Source: Shewanella woodyi ATCC 51908
Lineage (GTDB): Bacteria > Pseudomonadota > Gammaproteobacteria > Enterobacterales > Shewanellaceae
NCBI RefSeq assembly: GCF_000019525.1
Contig: NC_010506.1
Location: forward strand, 2,232,001-2,296,000
Length of the DNA: 64,000 nucleotides
Direction: 5' to 3'
Shown: positions 1 to 10,218 of the stretch, in pieces
How the letters are laid out: every line of letters starts with the position of its first letter
Position numbering within the stretch: the stretch's first letter is position 1
Notes under the pieces: generated by a model
The model's database searches: none
Seen by the model: only the letters and a program-made list of their open reading frames with translations
What the model was told of the DNA's origin: nothing
Made by a program: the position numbers and the translations under genes

Positions 1-341
1 ATTGGCGGAGAGTTTTTGGGGTTTGAACTCATGGTGGTAACCTGTGAGCTAATATCATTTAGGCGACGTTCATAATCAGGTGCTTGGTTGCCTGCTATGC
101 TTTTTGCGTGTTTCAGGGCGTCCTGCACACGTTTATAAAGCACCAATACAATTTGAGAAGAGCAGGGAAACATTCCTGTGAGAGAGAGAATCTCCTCGGT
201 CTCGTCAATAATGGCCCGCTGTCTGGCTAATTCAGCTCTGCGCTCAGCTTCCGCCTTCTCTTTTTGTTGTTGTACAACATTAACTCCGATAACAAGAAAT
301 AAGAGAGCACCAATAAGGACCAGAACCAAAGTAAATATCAT
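1..341 (-). CDS. N-terminal part of a membrane-anchored protein of unknown function (partial at window edge)
   Basis: Reading the minus strand from an ATG at 341, the frame stays open for 113 codons to the window edge, so the C-terminus is missing. Residues 2-20 form one strongly hydrophobic segment, followed by a Gln/Lys/Glu/Arg-rich stretch (about residues 24-45) that looks like a charged coiled coil. This suggests a single N-terminal anchor with a soluble body. A Cys follows a hydrophobic patch near residue 60. The gene is divergent from cysB, separated by about 225 bp. I do not recognise the family. The plus-strand frame over the same bases is Ser/Arg/Cys-rich and looks like a shadow. Confidence 0.6.
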   Translation of the reverse strand, partial: MIFTLVLVLIGALLFLVIGVNVVQQQKEKAEAERRAELARQRAIIDETEEILSLTGMFPCSSQIVLVLYKRVQDALKHAKSIAGNQAPDYERRLNDISSQVTTMSSNPKNSPP

Positions 342-564
342 AGGTCTACCATCAATTAAGCAATTCTTTTAATGCTACTATAAATCAACAGTCTAGCATA
401 GTTATCTTAGCTTAGGATTTTGCTAATGTCGTGTGATTCTCGTGAACTCTATGTTATATTCCATATTGATTTAATTTTTAGCATGAACTATAACTAATTC
501 TTATAATTAATTAAGCGTATAGATTAAAACCTAAGCAATGACTTGAGGTTAAATTGAAGGATAA

Positions 565-1542
<978 letters not shown>

Positions 1543-1561
1543 CTTTATTTTTGTCGAACAT

Positions 1562-1590
1562 AAAAAACTCGCCTTTTGGCGAGTTTTTTG
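1562..1590. terminator. Bidirectional Rho-independent terminator between cysB and sdaA
   Basis: A perfect 12-bp stem AAAAAACTCGCC / GGCGAGTTTTTT with a TTTT loop. The A-run on one side and T-run on the other let it serve both cysB (plus) and sdaA (minus). Confidence 0.9.
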
Positions 1591-1610
1591 TTTGTGCTAT
1601 CAGTGATGCA

Positions 1611-2987
1611 TTAACACTCTACGATATTAACGGCCAAACCACCTTTAGCGGTTTCTTTATACTTGCTGCGCATATCCTTGCCTGTATCCATCATGGTTTT
1701 GATCACTTTATCTAGGGATACTTTGTGGTTTCCATCTCCGTGCAGTGCCATTCTGGAAGCGTTAATGGCCTTGACGGCGCCCATAGCATTACGCTCTATG
1801 CAGGGAACCTGTACTAGACCGCCAACAGGGTCGCAGGTTAAGCCTAAGTTATGCTCCATGCCAATCTCAGCTGCATTTTCAACATGCTCAATGGTACCGC
1901 CCATGATCTCTGTTAGGGCTCCTGCAGCCATAGAGCAAGCTACGCCAACTTCACCTTGGCAACCGACTTCTGCACCGGATATAGATGCATTCTTCTTATA
2001 AAGGATACCGATAGCGGCAGCGGTTAACAGGTAACGACAACAGACTTCAAGATCCACTTCCTGAACAAACATATCATAGTAGCAAAGTACGGCAGGAATG
2101 ATGCCTGCGGCCCCGTTGGTTGGTGCGGTGACTACGCGATCACCTGCTGCATTTTGCTCATTCACCGATAGCGCGAACAGATCTACCCAATCCAATGCCG
2201 TTAGCGGATCGACGCTGTTTTTACCTTCAGCTTTTAAACGGCGGTACATAGCAGGGGCACGGCGTCTTAGTTTTAAGCCTCCTGGGAGGATCCCCTCTTT
2301 CTTATATCCGCGCTCGACACAGTTTTTCATGGTTTGCCAGATAATCCATAACTGCTGCTTTATCTCAGCCTCAGAGGCTATGCTCAGTTCGTTCTCCATC
2401 ATCAGCGATGAGATACTTAACCCATTATCTGTGCAGAGAGTGAGGAGCTGAGTTGCACTGTTAAAATCATAGGGGGCAGATTTTATCGGTGCGGCGGGGG
2501 ATGCATCTTGGGCTAAAATCTCATCTTGATCTAAGATAAAGCCACCACCAACGGAGTAATAAGTTCGCTCGAATATGCATTGACCTTGGCGGTATGCATA
2601 AAGCGTCATCGCATTGGCGTGGGCTGGGAGGCTTTTTCGTCTATGGTAGGTTATCCCTAATTCACGAGTAAAGGTGACTTTTGTGCCGTTGGCCATCAAT
2701 AGGACTTCACTTTGACTGACCTCATTTAAGATCCCATCAATTGCGTCAGTATCTACGGTATCTGGTGCTTCTCCCATTAAGCCTAGTATCACGGCTTTAC
2801 CTGTACCGTGACCTTTACCCGTTTGACCGAGCGATCCAAACAGCTCTGAACGCAACTCATCAGTTGTATCCAATAGGCCTGCTTTCTGGAGATCCTCTAT
2901 GAAGATGTTTCCAGCTTTCATCGGGCCTACAGTATGTGAACTAGAGGGACCAATTCCTATTTTGAACATGTCAAATACACTAATCAT
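1611..2987 (-). CDS. sdaA: L-serine dehydratase (iron-sulfur type)
   Basis: A 458-residue single-chain L-serine ammonia-lyase that deaminates L-serine to pyruvate and ammonia using a 4Fe-4S cluster. The N-terminal beta domain begins MISVFDMFKIGIGPSSSHT, including the family's GPSSSHT signature. The C-terminal alpha domain carries the conserved cysteine segments GCQGEVGVACSMAAG (about residues 343-357) and DPVGGLVQVPCIERNA (about 386-401). Length matches the fused SdaA/SdaB form of enterics. It is a single gene, convergent with cysB, with about 320 bp of upstream sequence before nagZ. The choice between sdaA and sdaB is nominal. Confidence 0.93.
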   Translation of the reverse strand: MISVFDMFKIGIGPSSSHTVGPMKAGNIFIEDLQKAGLLDTTDELRSELFGSLGQTGKGHGTGKAVILGLMGEAPDTVDTDAIDGILNEVSQSEVLLMANGTKVTFTRELGITYHRRKSLPAHANAMTLYAYRQGQCIFERTYYSVGGGFILDQDEILAQDASPAAPIKSAPYDFNSATQLLTLCTDNGLSISSLMMENELSIASEAEIKQQLWIIWQTMKNCVERGYKKEGILPGGLKLRRRAPAMYRRLKAEGKNSVDPLTALDWVDLFALSVNEQNAAGDRVVTAPTNGAAGIIPAVLCYYDMFVQEVDLEVCCRYLLTAAAIGILYKKNASISGAEVGCQGEVGVACSMAAGALTEIMGGTIEHVENAAEIGMEHNLGLTCDPVGGLVQVPCIERNAMGAVKAINASRMALHGDGNHKVSLDKVIKTMMDTGKDMRSKYKETAKGGLAVNIVEC

Positions 2988-3309
2988 CTTAAAACCTTTT
3001 CTGTTTTATTCGTTATTAGCACTATCTCTACGCGATTAAATTTCCCAGAGGTCAGTAAATAAAAAGGGAAAAAAGTCATGCTGTGTTAATCTACGCGGAT
3101 AGTGTGGTTTTGTTTTCATAAATTATCCCACACTTTTCCATTGGGCTTAGCATGAGTTTTTTTAATTTCATACTTCAGATTAGATAAGCTAAGCCATTTT
3201 AGTGATATGAGCTTATATCATTGGGGATATTTATCCCCTAAATAATAAGGCGTAGTGCAAAATCTACTCAGCCAATTAATCACATTATTTTTATATTATA
3301 GGAGGAGTT
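2988..3309. other. Intergenic region between the divergent sdaA and nagZ genes
   Basis: AT-rich, with no open frame worth calling. It must hold the promoters of both divergent genes. The only structure I see is a pair of arms AGTGTGG / CCACACT around 3101-3136, separated by about 20 bases with no T-run, which could be an operator or chance. Confidence 0.4.
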
Positions 3310-4323
3310 GTGAGTTACTTAATGCTTGATCTGCTTTCTACCCAAGCTTCTGCAGAGGAGCTTACTCAGCTGAAACACCCTATGGTTGGAGGGGTGATCT
3401 TATTCAGTAGAAATTATACTGATCGTCCGCAACTTGTCTCATTAGTAGAGTCGCTCCGTGTTGTTAGGCCAGATCTTCTTATTGCAGTCGATCATGAGGG
3501 GGGAAGAGTACAGCGCTTTAGGGATGGTTTTACCCATATACCGGCTATGGGAGACATTCTTCCATTTGCTGGCGGCGATATGATACTTGCTAAAAAATGG
3601 GCTGTAGAGTTAGGTTTTCTTATGGCTGTGGAGCTTTTGGCTTGTGATATTGATTTGAGCTTCGCACCTGTGCTTGATCTTAATCGTGTCAGTGAGGTGA
3701 TAGGTAAGCGTGCATTTAGCTCTGAACCCAATGAAGTCATTGAGCTTGCTGGAAGCTTTATAGAGGGGATGCATCAAGCTGGTATGGCATCTGTTGGTAA
3801 ACACTTTCCAGGACATGGCAGTGTGGTTGCTGATTCTCATATTGCTCAGCCTTATGATGAGCGTAGTAAAGAGGAGATCCTTGAGCTAGATATGCAACCT
3901 TTTAAATCGCTGATAGCCAAAGATCAGCTCCACGGTGTGATGCCCGCACATGTGATCTATTCAAAGGTTGATCCAAATCCTGCTGGTTTTTCATCATTTT
4001 GGCTGCAAGATATATTACGTGAACAGTTAAGTTTTCGGGGAGTGATATTCTCTGATGATCTAGGGATGAAGGGGGCGGGAGTTGTGGGCGGGTATAAAGC
4101 CAGAGCTCAAGCCGCATTAGATGCAGGTTGTAATATGATTTTGATATGCAATGATGCCAAGGGAGCTACAGAGGTACTTGAAGAGTTAGTTTGGCCGACC
4201 AGTCAGCCTGAATATCCAGCTCAGTTATTGAAGCCTGATAGTAAAATCGTTGCACAAGCTCTTCAAAACGATGAAAGGTGGCAGCAAGCCAAACTCCTTG
4301 CATCAAGATTTTCAACAGATTAA
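3310..4323 (+). CDS. nagZ: Beta-N-acetylhexosaminidase NagZ
   Basis: A 337-residue cytosolic glycoside hydrolase family 3 enzyme that releases N-acetylglucosamine from anhydro-muropeptides in peptidoglycan recycling. Visible family motifs are VDHEGGRVQRF (about residues 60-70), GKHFPGHGS with the catalytic-loop histidine (about 163-171), and FSDDLGMKGA carrying the nucleophile Asp (about 246-255). The start is a GTG at 3310, directly preceded by a strong GGAGGA site, which decides against downstream ATGs. The YcfP-family gene follows at 94 bp, the same nagZ-ycfP order as in enterics. Confidence 0.95.
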   Translation: MSYLMLDLLSTQASAEELTQLKHPMVGGVILFSRNYTDRPQLVSLVESLRVVRPDLLIAVDHEGGRVQRFRDGFTHIPAMGDILPFAGGDMILAKKWAVELGFLMAVELLACDIDLSFAPVLDLNRVSEVIGKRAFSSEPNEVIELAGSFIEGMHQAGMASVGKHFPGHGSVVADSHIAQPYDERSKEEILELDMQPFKSLIAKDQLHGVMPAHVIYSKVDPNPAGFSSFWLQDILREQLSFRGVIFSDDLGMKGAGVVGGYKARAQAALDAGCNMILICNDAKGATEVLEELVWPTSQPEYPAQLLKPDSKIVAQALQNDERWQQAKLLASRFSTD

Positions 4324-4416
4324 TTGTAACTAATATTTGGAATATTGATTCACCTCAATATTCCAAAAGTGCAACTTAGTTAAGGTTAATCTCCTAATTT
4401 TTTTATAGGTGACCCA

Positions 4417-4956
4417 ATGATCCTCTATTTACATGGCTTCGATGCAACCAGCCCTGGTAACCATGAGAAAATACGTCAATTGCAGTTTATTGATAAAGAC
4501 GTACGTCTACTGAGTTATAGCACTTTACACCCAAAGCATGACATGCAGCATCTACTTAATGAAGTGAGTAAACAGCTGAAGTTAACAGATGATTCCGAAC
4601 CTATCATTATTGGTGTCGGTTTAGGTGGGTATTGGGCCGAACGGATTGGTTATTTAAATGGTTTAAAATCTGTATTGATTAACCCTAATTTAACACCGCA
4701 AGATAATATGTTGGGTAAGATAGATAGACCGGAAGAATACTCGGATATTGCAAATAAGTGTGTGTCAGAGTTTAGAGAAAAGAACAGTGGTAAGTCTTTA
4801 GTTATACTTTCACGCAATGATGATACATTTGATAACCAAGTCGTGAGTGATGAATTAAGCCGCTTTTATGAAATATGTTGGGATGAGGAGCAACCTCATA
4901 AATTCCCAGTGTTAGCGAGCCAACTGCCAAGGATCCAAGCATTTAAAAAGGGATGA
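4417..4956 (+). CDS. ycfP: YcfP-family alpha/beta-hydrolase-like protein (UPF0227)
   Basis: A 179-residue protein close in length and sequence to E. coli YcfP ([18 protein letters not shown] start, [25 protein letters not shown]). The fold is alpha/beta hydrolase. At the nucleophile elbow the sequence is [10 protein letters not shown], so there is no serine at the usual nucleophile position; the same is true of the E. coli protein as I recall it. Catalytic activity is therefore doubtful. It follows nagZ and is probably cotranscribed. A hairpin with a weak T-run follows the stop. Confidence 0.88.
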   Translation: MILYLHGFDATSPGNHEKIRQLQFIDKDVRLLSYSTLHPKHDMQHLLNEVSKQLKLTDDSEPIIIGVGLGGYWAERIGYLNGLKSVLINPNLTPQDNMLGKIDRPEEYSDIANKCVSEFREKNSGKSLVILSRNDDTFDNQVVSDELSRFYEICWDEEQPHKFPVLASQLPRIQAFKKG

Positions 4957-4965
4957 TTCAGTGAG

Positions 4966-4994
4966 TGCCGTACTATTACGGCGCTTTAATTGCT
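4966..4994 (+). terminator. Probable terminator after ycfP
   Basis: A stem AGTGCCGTA / TACGGCGCT (one G-T pair) with a short CTAT loop, followed by a weak TTTAATT run. It sits about 10 bp after the ycfP stop. Confidence 0.5.
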
Positions 4995-5446
4995 CGCTCT
5001 GCACAAATATCGCTTACCGCTTAAACTCCAGTGATTGAATATTAGTCTCATTTCCCCCGCCTAATAATACTTCTTCTGCAAAATAGTTTAAAAAATAAAC
5101 TCCCATCTATGTTAAATTGTAAAAGTTCTTATTACATTAATAATGAATTATATAGTATAAGAAACTGACTGATATCCGAATGTAAGAACTTAAGATCGAT
5201 ATATGTCTTTTTTTTAGTTGAAAAGTCTACTTTTTGTTTTAAAATTGTATTTTGCAGTGTAAAGTAGCGCCCAAGATTAATTTGTTACACAATGATACAT
5301 AAAGAGAATTTGGTCTAAACCTGACCATACCATTTTGCGTATGTCGCCCGATGCAGCTAATTATTTTTTTGTTAGCTGTTTTTTTTTGCATGTTTTTTGC
5401 CCAATTGTGTGCTTTGGGTTATCTTCAGGGGAGGGCATTAGCGATA
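4995..5446. other. AT-rich intergenic region with a long imperfect inverted repeat
   Basis: About 450 bp without a convincing gene. It contains an inverted repeat, 5123-5138 against 5179-5191, in which AAGTTCTTAttACATT pairs with AATGTAAGAACTT (two-base bulge, about 40-base AT-rich loop), and several T-runs. It must carry the acylphosphatase promoter. Confidence 0.45.
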
Positions 5447-5734
5447 ATGGACTTACAGATGAAGAGAGTATTAATCAATGTGCAGGGCAAAGTGCAGGGA
5501 GTGTGCTTTAGGCGTTTTGCACAGTCTAAAGCTAACGAGTTAGGGATAACCGGCTACGTAGTCAACAATGAAAATGGCTCGGTTAATATTCTAGCTCAGG
5601 GAGCCTACCCAGCAGTTGATAATCTGATTGATTGGTGCGACAAGGGCTCACCACAAGCCCAAGTCGACAAAGTGTATGTTCAAGAGGATGAGGAGAATGA
5701 GATCTACCTCGACTTCTCAATTCTTCCTTATTAA
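5447..5734 (+). CDS. acyP: Acylphosphatase
   Basis: A small alpha/beta-sandwich enzyme that hydrolyses the carboxyl-phosphate bond of acyl phosphates. The family motif GKVQGVCFRRF contains the phosphate-binding Arg, and GYVVNNENGSV contains the catalytic Asn. The frame is open back to an ATG at 5351, which would add a 32-residue hydrophobic, Phe/Leu-rich leader. I prefer the ATG at 5447 because AGGGGAGGG lies about 12 bases upstream and the resulting 95 residues fit the family. A further in-frame ATG at 5459 is possible. The stop overlaps the convergent csiV stop by a few bases. Confidence 0.88.
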   Translation: MDLQMKRVLINVQGKVQGVCFRRFAQSKANELGITGYVVNNENGSVNILAQGAYPAVDNLIDWCDKGSPQAQVDKVYVQEDEENEIYLDFSILPY

Positions 5735-6669
5735 AGCTCGTTGGCAATATCCTTGATTCTGTCTGTTGGTTGCTCCATCTTTCTGATCTGTAGAATCATT
5801 CCCATTTTAGGGTGATCAAAATAGTGGATCTCATCGCTTCGTACTCGACGATTCTGTGTCAAAGGGAAAGCATACAGAAAAGGGGTTACTTTATTGCTTT
5901 GCTCTACAGTTTCATTGAGATAGCTGGATGAGGTATCAATCTCTTTCGTTCCCTCTTCTCTGAGGTTCAGCGCAGCTTCTACATATAGGTAATGATTTAG
6001 GTAGATGTTAAGTGTCCCGTCAAGTTCCCACACGGGCTTTTGAGTTTTACTATCAAAGCTAGTATCAAGAAAGTCAAACTGTGGGATGGTGAGCTCCGAC
6101 TGGTAGCTTTGAACCATCTGCCCATTTCCCTCAAATCTGTCGGAAAAATCTTGACCAGAATAGAGCCTCATAGGTTTTGCTTTATGCCGTGGCAGCATAG
6201 ATTGTTGCCAGGTCATGTGCAGTAAACTCTTGTTGCCAGGCTCTCGGCTTATTTTACTCATGATATCTTTAAATTGATTTTGCTCACTTGAAAGCAAAAC
6301 CGGAGCGCCACCTGGAATACCATACTGCTCAGTTGCGGCAGCGATATTGACAGGGATCTGTGTCGTGTGATTGACCTGAGCCGAGCCTAACTGCTGATTA
6401 CATTCATCTGCATTGGTAGCCCAGTCACTGGATGAGCATCCCTTTAAGCCTAGGCTTGCACCTGTGATATCGGTACTGAAAAGTGGGGAGATAAGATCCA
6501 CGGCTTTTCTGGTGTTGATTAACGTGACCTGATCAGGACTTTTTTCCTGATTGTGTCCAGCGTCTCGTTCAAACAGGTATACCTCGACTTCAAACCAACG
6601 TTCATCTTGAGCGTAAGCTTGAGTTATCGATAGCAGTCCCATTAGGGGTAGTAACGTTTTCTTTAACAC
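5731..6669 (-). CDS. csiV: CsiV-type peptidoglycan-binding periplasmic protein
   Basis: About 312 residues with a clear signal peptide (LKKTLLPLMGLLSITQAYAQ, cleavage before DERW), so the product is periplasmic. It opens with the WFEVEVYLFER pattern and ends with an HYFDHPKMGMILQI segment. In Vibrio cholerae CsiV binds peptidoglycan and supports PBP1A-dependent wall synthesis; function here is inferred from family and from the same position beside mfd. I choose the GTG at 6669, because GGAG sits 6 bases upstream and the mfd stop lies immediately before it. A TTG at 6681 also keeps the frame open but has no ribosome-binding site. Translation is probably coupled to mfd. Confidence 0.8.
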   Translation of the reverse strand: MLKKTLLPLMGLLSITQAYAQDERWFEVEVYLFERDAGHNQEKSPDQVTLINTRKAVDLISPLFSTDITGASLGLKGCSSSDWATNADECNQQLGSAQVNHTTQIPVNIAAATEQYGIPGGAPVLLSSEQNQFKDIMSKISREPGNKSLLHMTWQQSMLPRHKAKPMRLYSGQDFSDRFEGNGQMVQSYQSELTIPQFDFLDTSFDSKTQKPVWELDGTLNIYLNHYLYVEAALNLREEGTKEIDTSSSYLNETVEQSNKVTPFLYAFPLTQNRRVRSDEIHYFDHPKMGMILQIRKMEQPTDRIKDIANEL

Positions 6670-6670
6670 A

Positions 6671-9600
6671 TTAATCTCCAAGACGGTGTTGTGATAATTG
6701 CCCCAAAAGCAATTTAACCAGCGCCAACCTATCTGCGTGAGATTCAGCTGGAATGATGAATTTTAACTTACTCGGGCCGTCCATTCGATAGTTTTGTGGT
6801 TGGCTTTGCAGTAAACCGATAATAAAACCTGGATCGACACTATGATCGTCGCTGAACTCTAGGCTACCACCTTTGGCATGCATCTCTATTTTTTTGATGC
6901 CTAAGGCTGTAGCTTGGTGCTTGTAAAGCGTTAACTCCATCAAGTTTTTAGTGGAGTCAGGTAGGAGTCCAAAGCGGTCGATTAACTCGACTTTTAATTC
7001 ATCCAACGCTTGCGATGTTTCACAGTTAGCTATCCGCTTGTAAAGAGAGAGTCTGATATTCACATCGTGGACAAAGTCTTCGGGCAGCAGTGCAGGAATG
7101 CGAAGATCGATTTCACACTGACGCCTTAGCATCTGGCTTAATGAAGGCTCTTTACCCTCTTTTAAAGATTTAACGGCATCCTCAAGCATCTCCATGTAGA
7201 GTGTAAAACCAATTTTTGAGATATGGCCGCTCTGCTCGTCACCTAAGAGCTCTCCGGCGCCACGTATCTCGAGATCTTGAGTCGCTAACATAAAGCCTGC
7301 ACCGAGATCTTCTAGTGCACCAATGGCTTCGAGACGCTTCCTTGCATCTTTTGTCATGCTCTTAGGATGTGGCGTCATTAAGTAGGCGTACGCTTGATGA
7401 TGTGAGCGTCCCACGCGGCCTCTTAGTTGGTGTAGCTGAGCGAGTCCAAATTTGTCAGCACGCTCTATTACTATGGTGTTTGCCGATGGAATATCGATAC
7501 CAGTTTCTATGATAGTAGTACAGACTAAGACATTGAATCTTTGATGATAAAAATCAGACATCACCTTTTCTAATTCACGCTCTCGCATCTGTCCATGGGC
7601 GGTGATCACACGGGCTTCAGGTAGCAGTTCACTGATCTCAGCAGCACGTTTCTCGATGGTTTCCACTGTGTTATGGAGAAAATAAACTTGGCCCCCACGT
7701 AATATCTCACGCAGCAGTGCTTCCCTAATCGCAGCGTTGTCATACTCTCTAACAAAAGTTTTGACTGCAAGTCGCTTAGCTGGTGGAGTCGCAATGATGG
7801 AAAGGTCACGCATACCAGACATGGCCATGTTTAGGGTTCGTGGGATCGGGGTGGCCGTTAAGGTTAAGATATCAACATTGGCTCTGAGGGCTTTAATCTT
7901 CTCTTTTTGGCGAACACCAAACCTATGCTCTTCATCAATAACAAGCAGGCCTAAGTTTTCAAATTTCGCCTCAGATTGCAGTAGCTTATGAGTACCGATA
8001 ACGATATCGACCTTGCCATTACTCAGATCCTCTAATACGGCTTTTTGCTCTTTTGCTGTTTTAAAGCGCGACATGACCTCAATTTTAACTGGCCAATCGG
8101 CAAACCTATCCTTGAAATTTTCAAAGTGCTGCTGTGCCAGCAGGGTTGTTGGAACTAAAATAGCGACCTGTTTACCGTCATTGACTGCAACAAACGCCGC
8201 GCGCATGGCGACTTCAGTTTTACCAAAACCGACATCACCACACACTAATCTGTCCATGGCGATAGGGGAGCTCATATCGGTTAATACGGCATTAATGGAG
8301 GTTTCTTGATCCACAGTCTCCTCAAATGGGAAACTGTTACTAAAGAGGGCGTACTCCTCTTGATCAATATGGCAGGCATCGCCAGGTCTAGCCTGTCTTC
8401 TGGCATAAACATCGAGTAGTTCCACTGCGACATCACGTATCTTTTCAATCGCCTTTTTCTTCGCTTTTGCCCAGCTCTCATTACCTAGTTTATTAAGCTG
8501 AGCCTCTTCATCTGGGCCGACACTGTAGCGACTGATAAGGTGCAAAGAGGAGACGGGAACATATAGTTTGTCTCCACCAGCATATTCAAGTTTAAGGTAC
8601 TCAGCGACGAGTCCTCCAGTGTCGAGGGTTTCGAGCCCTTGATAATGGGCGACACCGTGATCTAAGTGAACAATAGGTTGGCCCACCTTGAGCTCTGCCA
8701 AGTTCTTAATCAGGGCATCACTGCTTATCTGTCTCTGTTTATCTCGGCGCCTTGTTTGCGAGATACGGTGGCCAAATAACTCTGTTTCACAGATGATGCT
8801 GAACTTAGCCCCTCTGGCTTTTTCGATAATAGCGCCTTTAGATAAAGGCGAGACAATAAGGCCTTGCTTGACTTTTGAGTCGACAAAATCATCTAGATGT
8901 TCGAACACTTGTGGCTTAAGGTCTATTTTGGCAAATAGCTCAAGCAGTGCTTCACGACGCCCCTCAGATTCGGCGCTAAAGAGGATCCTGCCGCCCTGAG
9001 TGGCATAATCTTGAAGTAGTGTCAGTGGCTGTTTAAGTTTATGGTTTGCTGTTAACTCTGGCAGTGATTCGAGCTTGGCATTACTGCCACTGTCTTGATT
9101 TTCACCTATTTTAAGCAGAGTTCTAGGGAACTTTTTAAAGGCGGAAAAAAGCTGCTCGGTCAGCAGGTATAGTGACTTTGGCGGTAACAGAGGTCTAAGT
9201 GGATCGACGCGTCTGTCTTCATATCTAAGCTCTACCTCAGTAAGGTGTGCTCTTGAAGCGGCTTCAAGATCGCCAATGTTAACCAGTTGAGTCTGAGCGG
9301 GCAGGTAATCAAATAGGCTTGCCGTTTCATCGAAAAAAAGTGGTAGGTAGTTCTCAATCCCAGCTGGAAGTATTTTGCGGCTCACCATCTGATAAACAGA
9401 TTCTGGCTCTTTGACTATCACTTCAAAATGACGTCGGTACCTTTGTCTAAACCCTTCGATAGCCGCACTGTCTGTGGGGAACTCTTTTGCTGGCAATAAA
9501 CGAATTGAGTCGATGGCACTACTGGAACGTTGAGTTTCAGGGTCAAAATGTCTTATCGATTCCACTTCATCGTCAAACAGTTCGATACGATAGGGCTGAG

Positions 9601-10144
9601 TTGAGCCCATTGGGAACAGATCGATAATCGAGCCTCTTACAGCAAACTCTCCGTGTTCATAAACTTGTTCAACGAGGTGATAACCGGTATCCACCAATTG
9701 CTGTTTAACATCTTGAAGGCAGTAGTTATCACCTTTAGCCAACATCAATACGTTGCCGGCTAGAAATGATCTTGGTGGCAGAAGAACCATCAGAGTACTG
9801 ATGGGGACTATCACTACTCCCCGTTTAGCATTCGGGATCTGTGACAGAGTTTCCAGACGTTGTGAAACCAGATCTTGATGGGGGGAGAAACTATCGTATG
9901 GCAAGGTTTCTCTATCAGGGAACAACCAAACAGGAAGAGTGTCGTCCTGAAGAAGATAATTTAGTTCGCTCTCTAATAGAAGCGCAGTTGGGGTATCACT
10001 GGTGACTGCCAGTGTCAGCCCCTCATGATCCTTGACTAAATTAGCTAAGGTGATGGCCTGCGATGCGCCGCCTAATGTGAACAGAGTTTGTGCTTTGGTG
10101 GCACTTTTAACATGGGGCGGCGTTAATACGGAAAATGCTTTCAT
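6671..10144 (-). CDS. mfd: Transcription-repair coupling factor Mfd
   Basis: About 1157 residues. Mfd displaces RNA polymerase stalled at lesions and recruits UvrA. In order: the UvrB-homology region (PYDSFSPHQDLVSQR, about residues 80-95), the CarD-like RNA-polymerase-interaction domain (GQPIVHLDHGVAHYQGLE), the helicase motor with Walker A GDVGFGKTEVAMRAA, the DEEH box (VIDEEHRFGVRQKEK), motif VI QLRGRVGRSHHQAYAYL, and a C-terminal TRCF domain. I prefer the ATG at 10144 (MKAFSVLTPP) over an upstream TTG at 10171. Neither has a strong ribosome-binding site. csiV follows within 2 bases. Confidence 0.96.
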   Translation of the reverse strand: MKAFSVLTPPHVKSATKAQTLFTLGGASQAITLANLVKDHEGLTLAVTSDTPTALLLESELNYLLQDDTLPVWLFPDRETLPYDSFSPHQDLVSQRLETLSQIPNAKRGVVIVPISTLMVLLPPRSFLAGNVLMLAKGDNYCLQDVKQQLVDTGYHLVEQVYEHGEFAVRGSIIDLFPMGSTQPYRIELFDDEVESIRHFDPETQRSSSAIDSIRLLPAKEFPTDSAAIEGFRQRYRRHFEVIVKEPESVYQMVSRKILPAGIENYLPLFFDETASLFDYLPAQTQLVNIGDLEAASRAHLTEVELRYEDRRVDPLRPLLPPKSLYLLTEQLFSAFKKFPRTLLKIGENQDSGSNAKLESLPELTANHKLKQPLTLLQDYATQGGRILFSAESEGRREALLELFAKIDLKPQVFEHLDDFVDSKVKQGLIVSPLSKGAIIEKARGAKFSIICETELFGHRISQTRRRDKQRQISSDALIKNLAELKVGQPIVHLDHGVAHYQGLETLDTGGLVAEYLKLEYAGGDKLYVPVSSLHLISRYSVGPDEEAQLNKLGNESWAKAKKKAIEKIRDVAVELLDVYARRQARPGDACHIDQEEYALFSNSFPFEETVDQETSINAVLTDMSSPIAMDRLVCGDVGFGKTEVAMRAAFVAVNDGKQVAILVPTTLLAQQHFENFKDRFADWPVKIEVMSRFKTAKEQKAVLEDLSNGKVDIVIGTHKLLQSEAKFENLGLLVIDEEHRFGVRQKEKIKALRANVDILTLTATPIPRTLNMAMSGMRDLSIIATPPAKRLAVKTFVREYDNAAIREALLREILRGGQVYFLHNTVETIEKRAAEISELLPEARVITAHGQMRERELEKVMSDFYHQRFNVLVCTTIIETGIDIPSANTIVIERADKFGLAQLHQLRGRVGRSHHQAYAYLMTPHPKSMTKDARKRLEAIGALEDLGAGFMLATQDLEIRGAGELLGDEQSGHISKIGFTLYMEMLEDAVKSLKEGKEPSLSQMLRRQCEIDLRIPALLPEDFVHDVNIRLSLYKRIANCETSQALDELKVELIDRFGLLPDSTKNLMELTLYKHQATALGIKKIEMHAKGGSLEFSDDHSVDPGFIIGLLQSQPQNYRMDGPSKLKFIIPAESHADRLALVKLLLGQLSQHRLGD

Positions 10145-10218
10145 TGAGAGATGACAGGGGATCAGCGACAAAGATGCCTGTCATTGTAGTGGGATACAGG
10201 CGCATGTGCTAGTGAAAA

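Noticed and set aside
178..372. 64-residue plus-strand open frame rich in Ser, Arg and Cys
   Set aside because: It is the antisense of the partial membrane-anchored gene starting at 341, which has the more natural composition.
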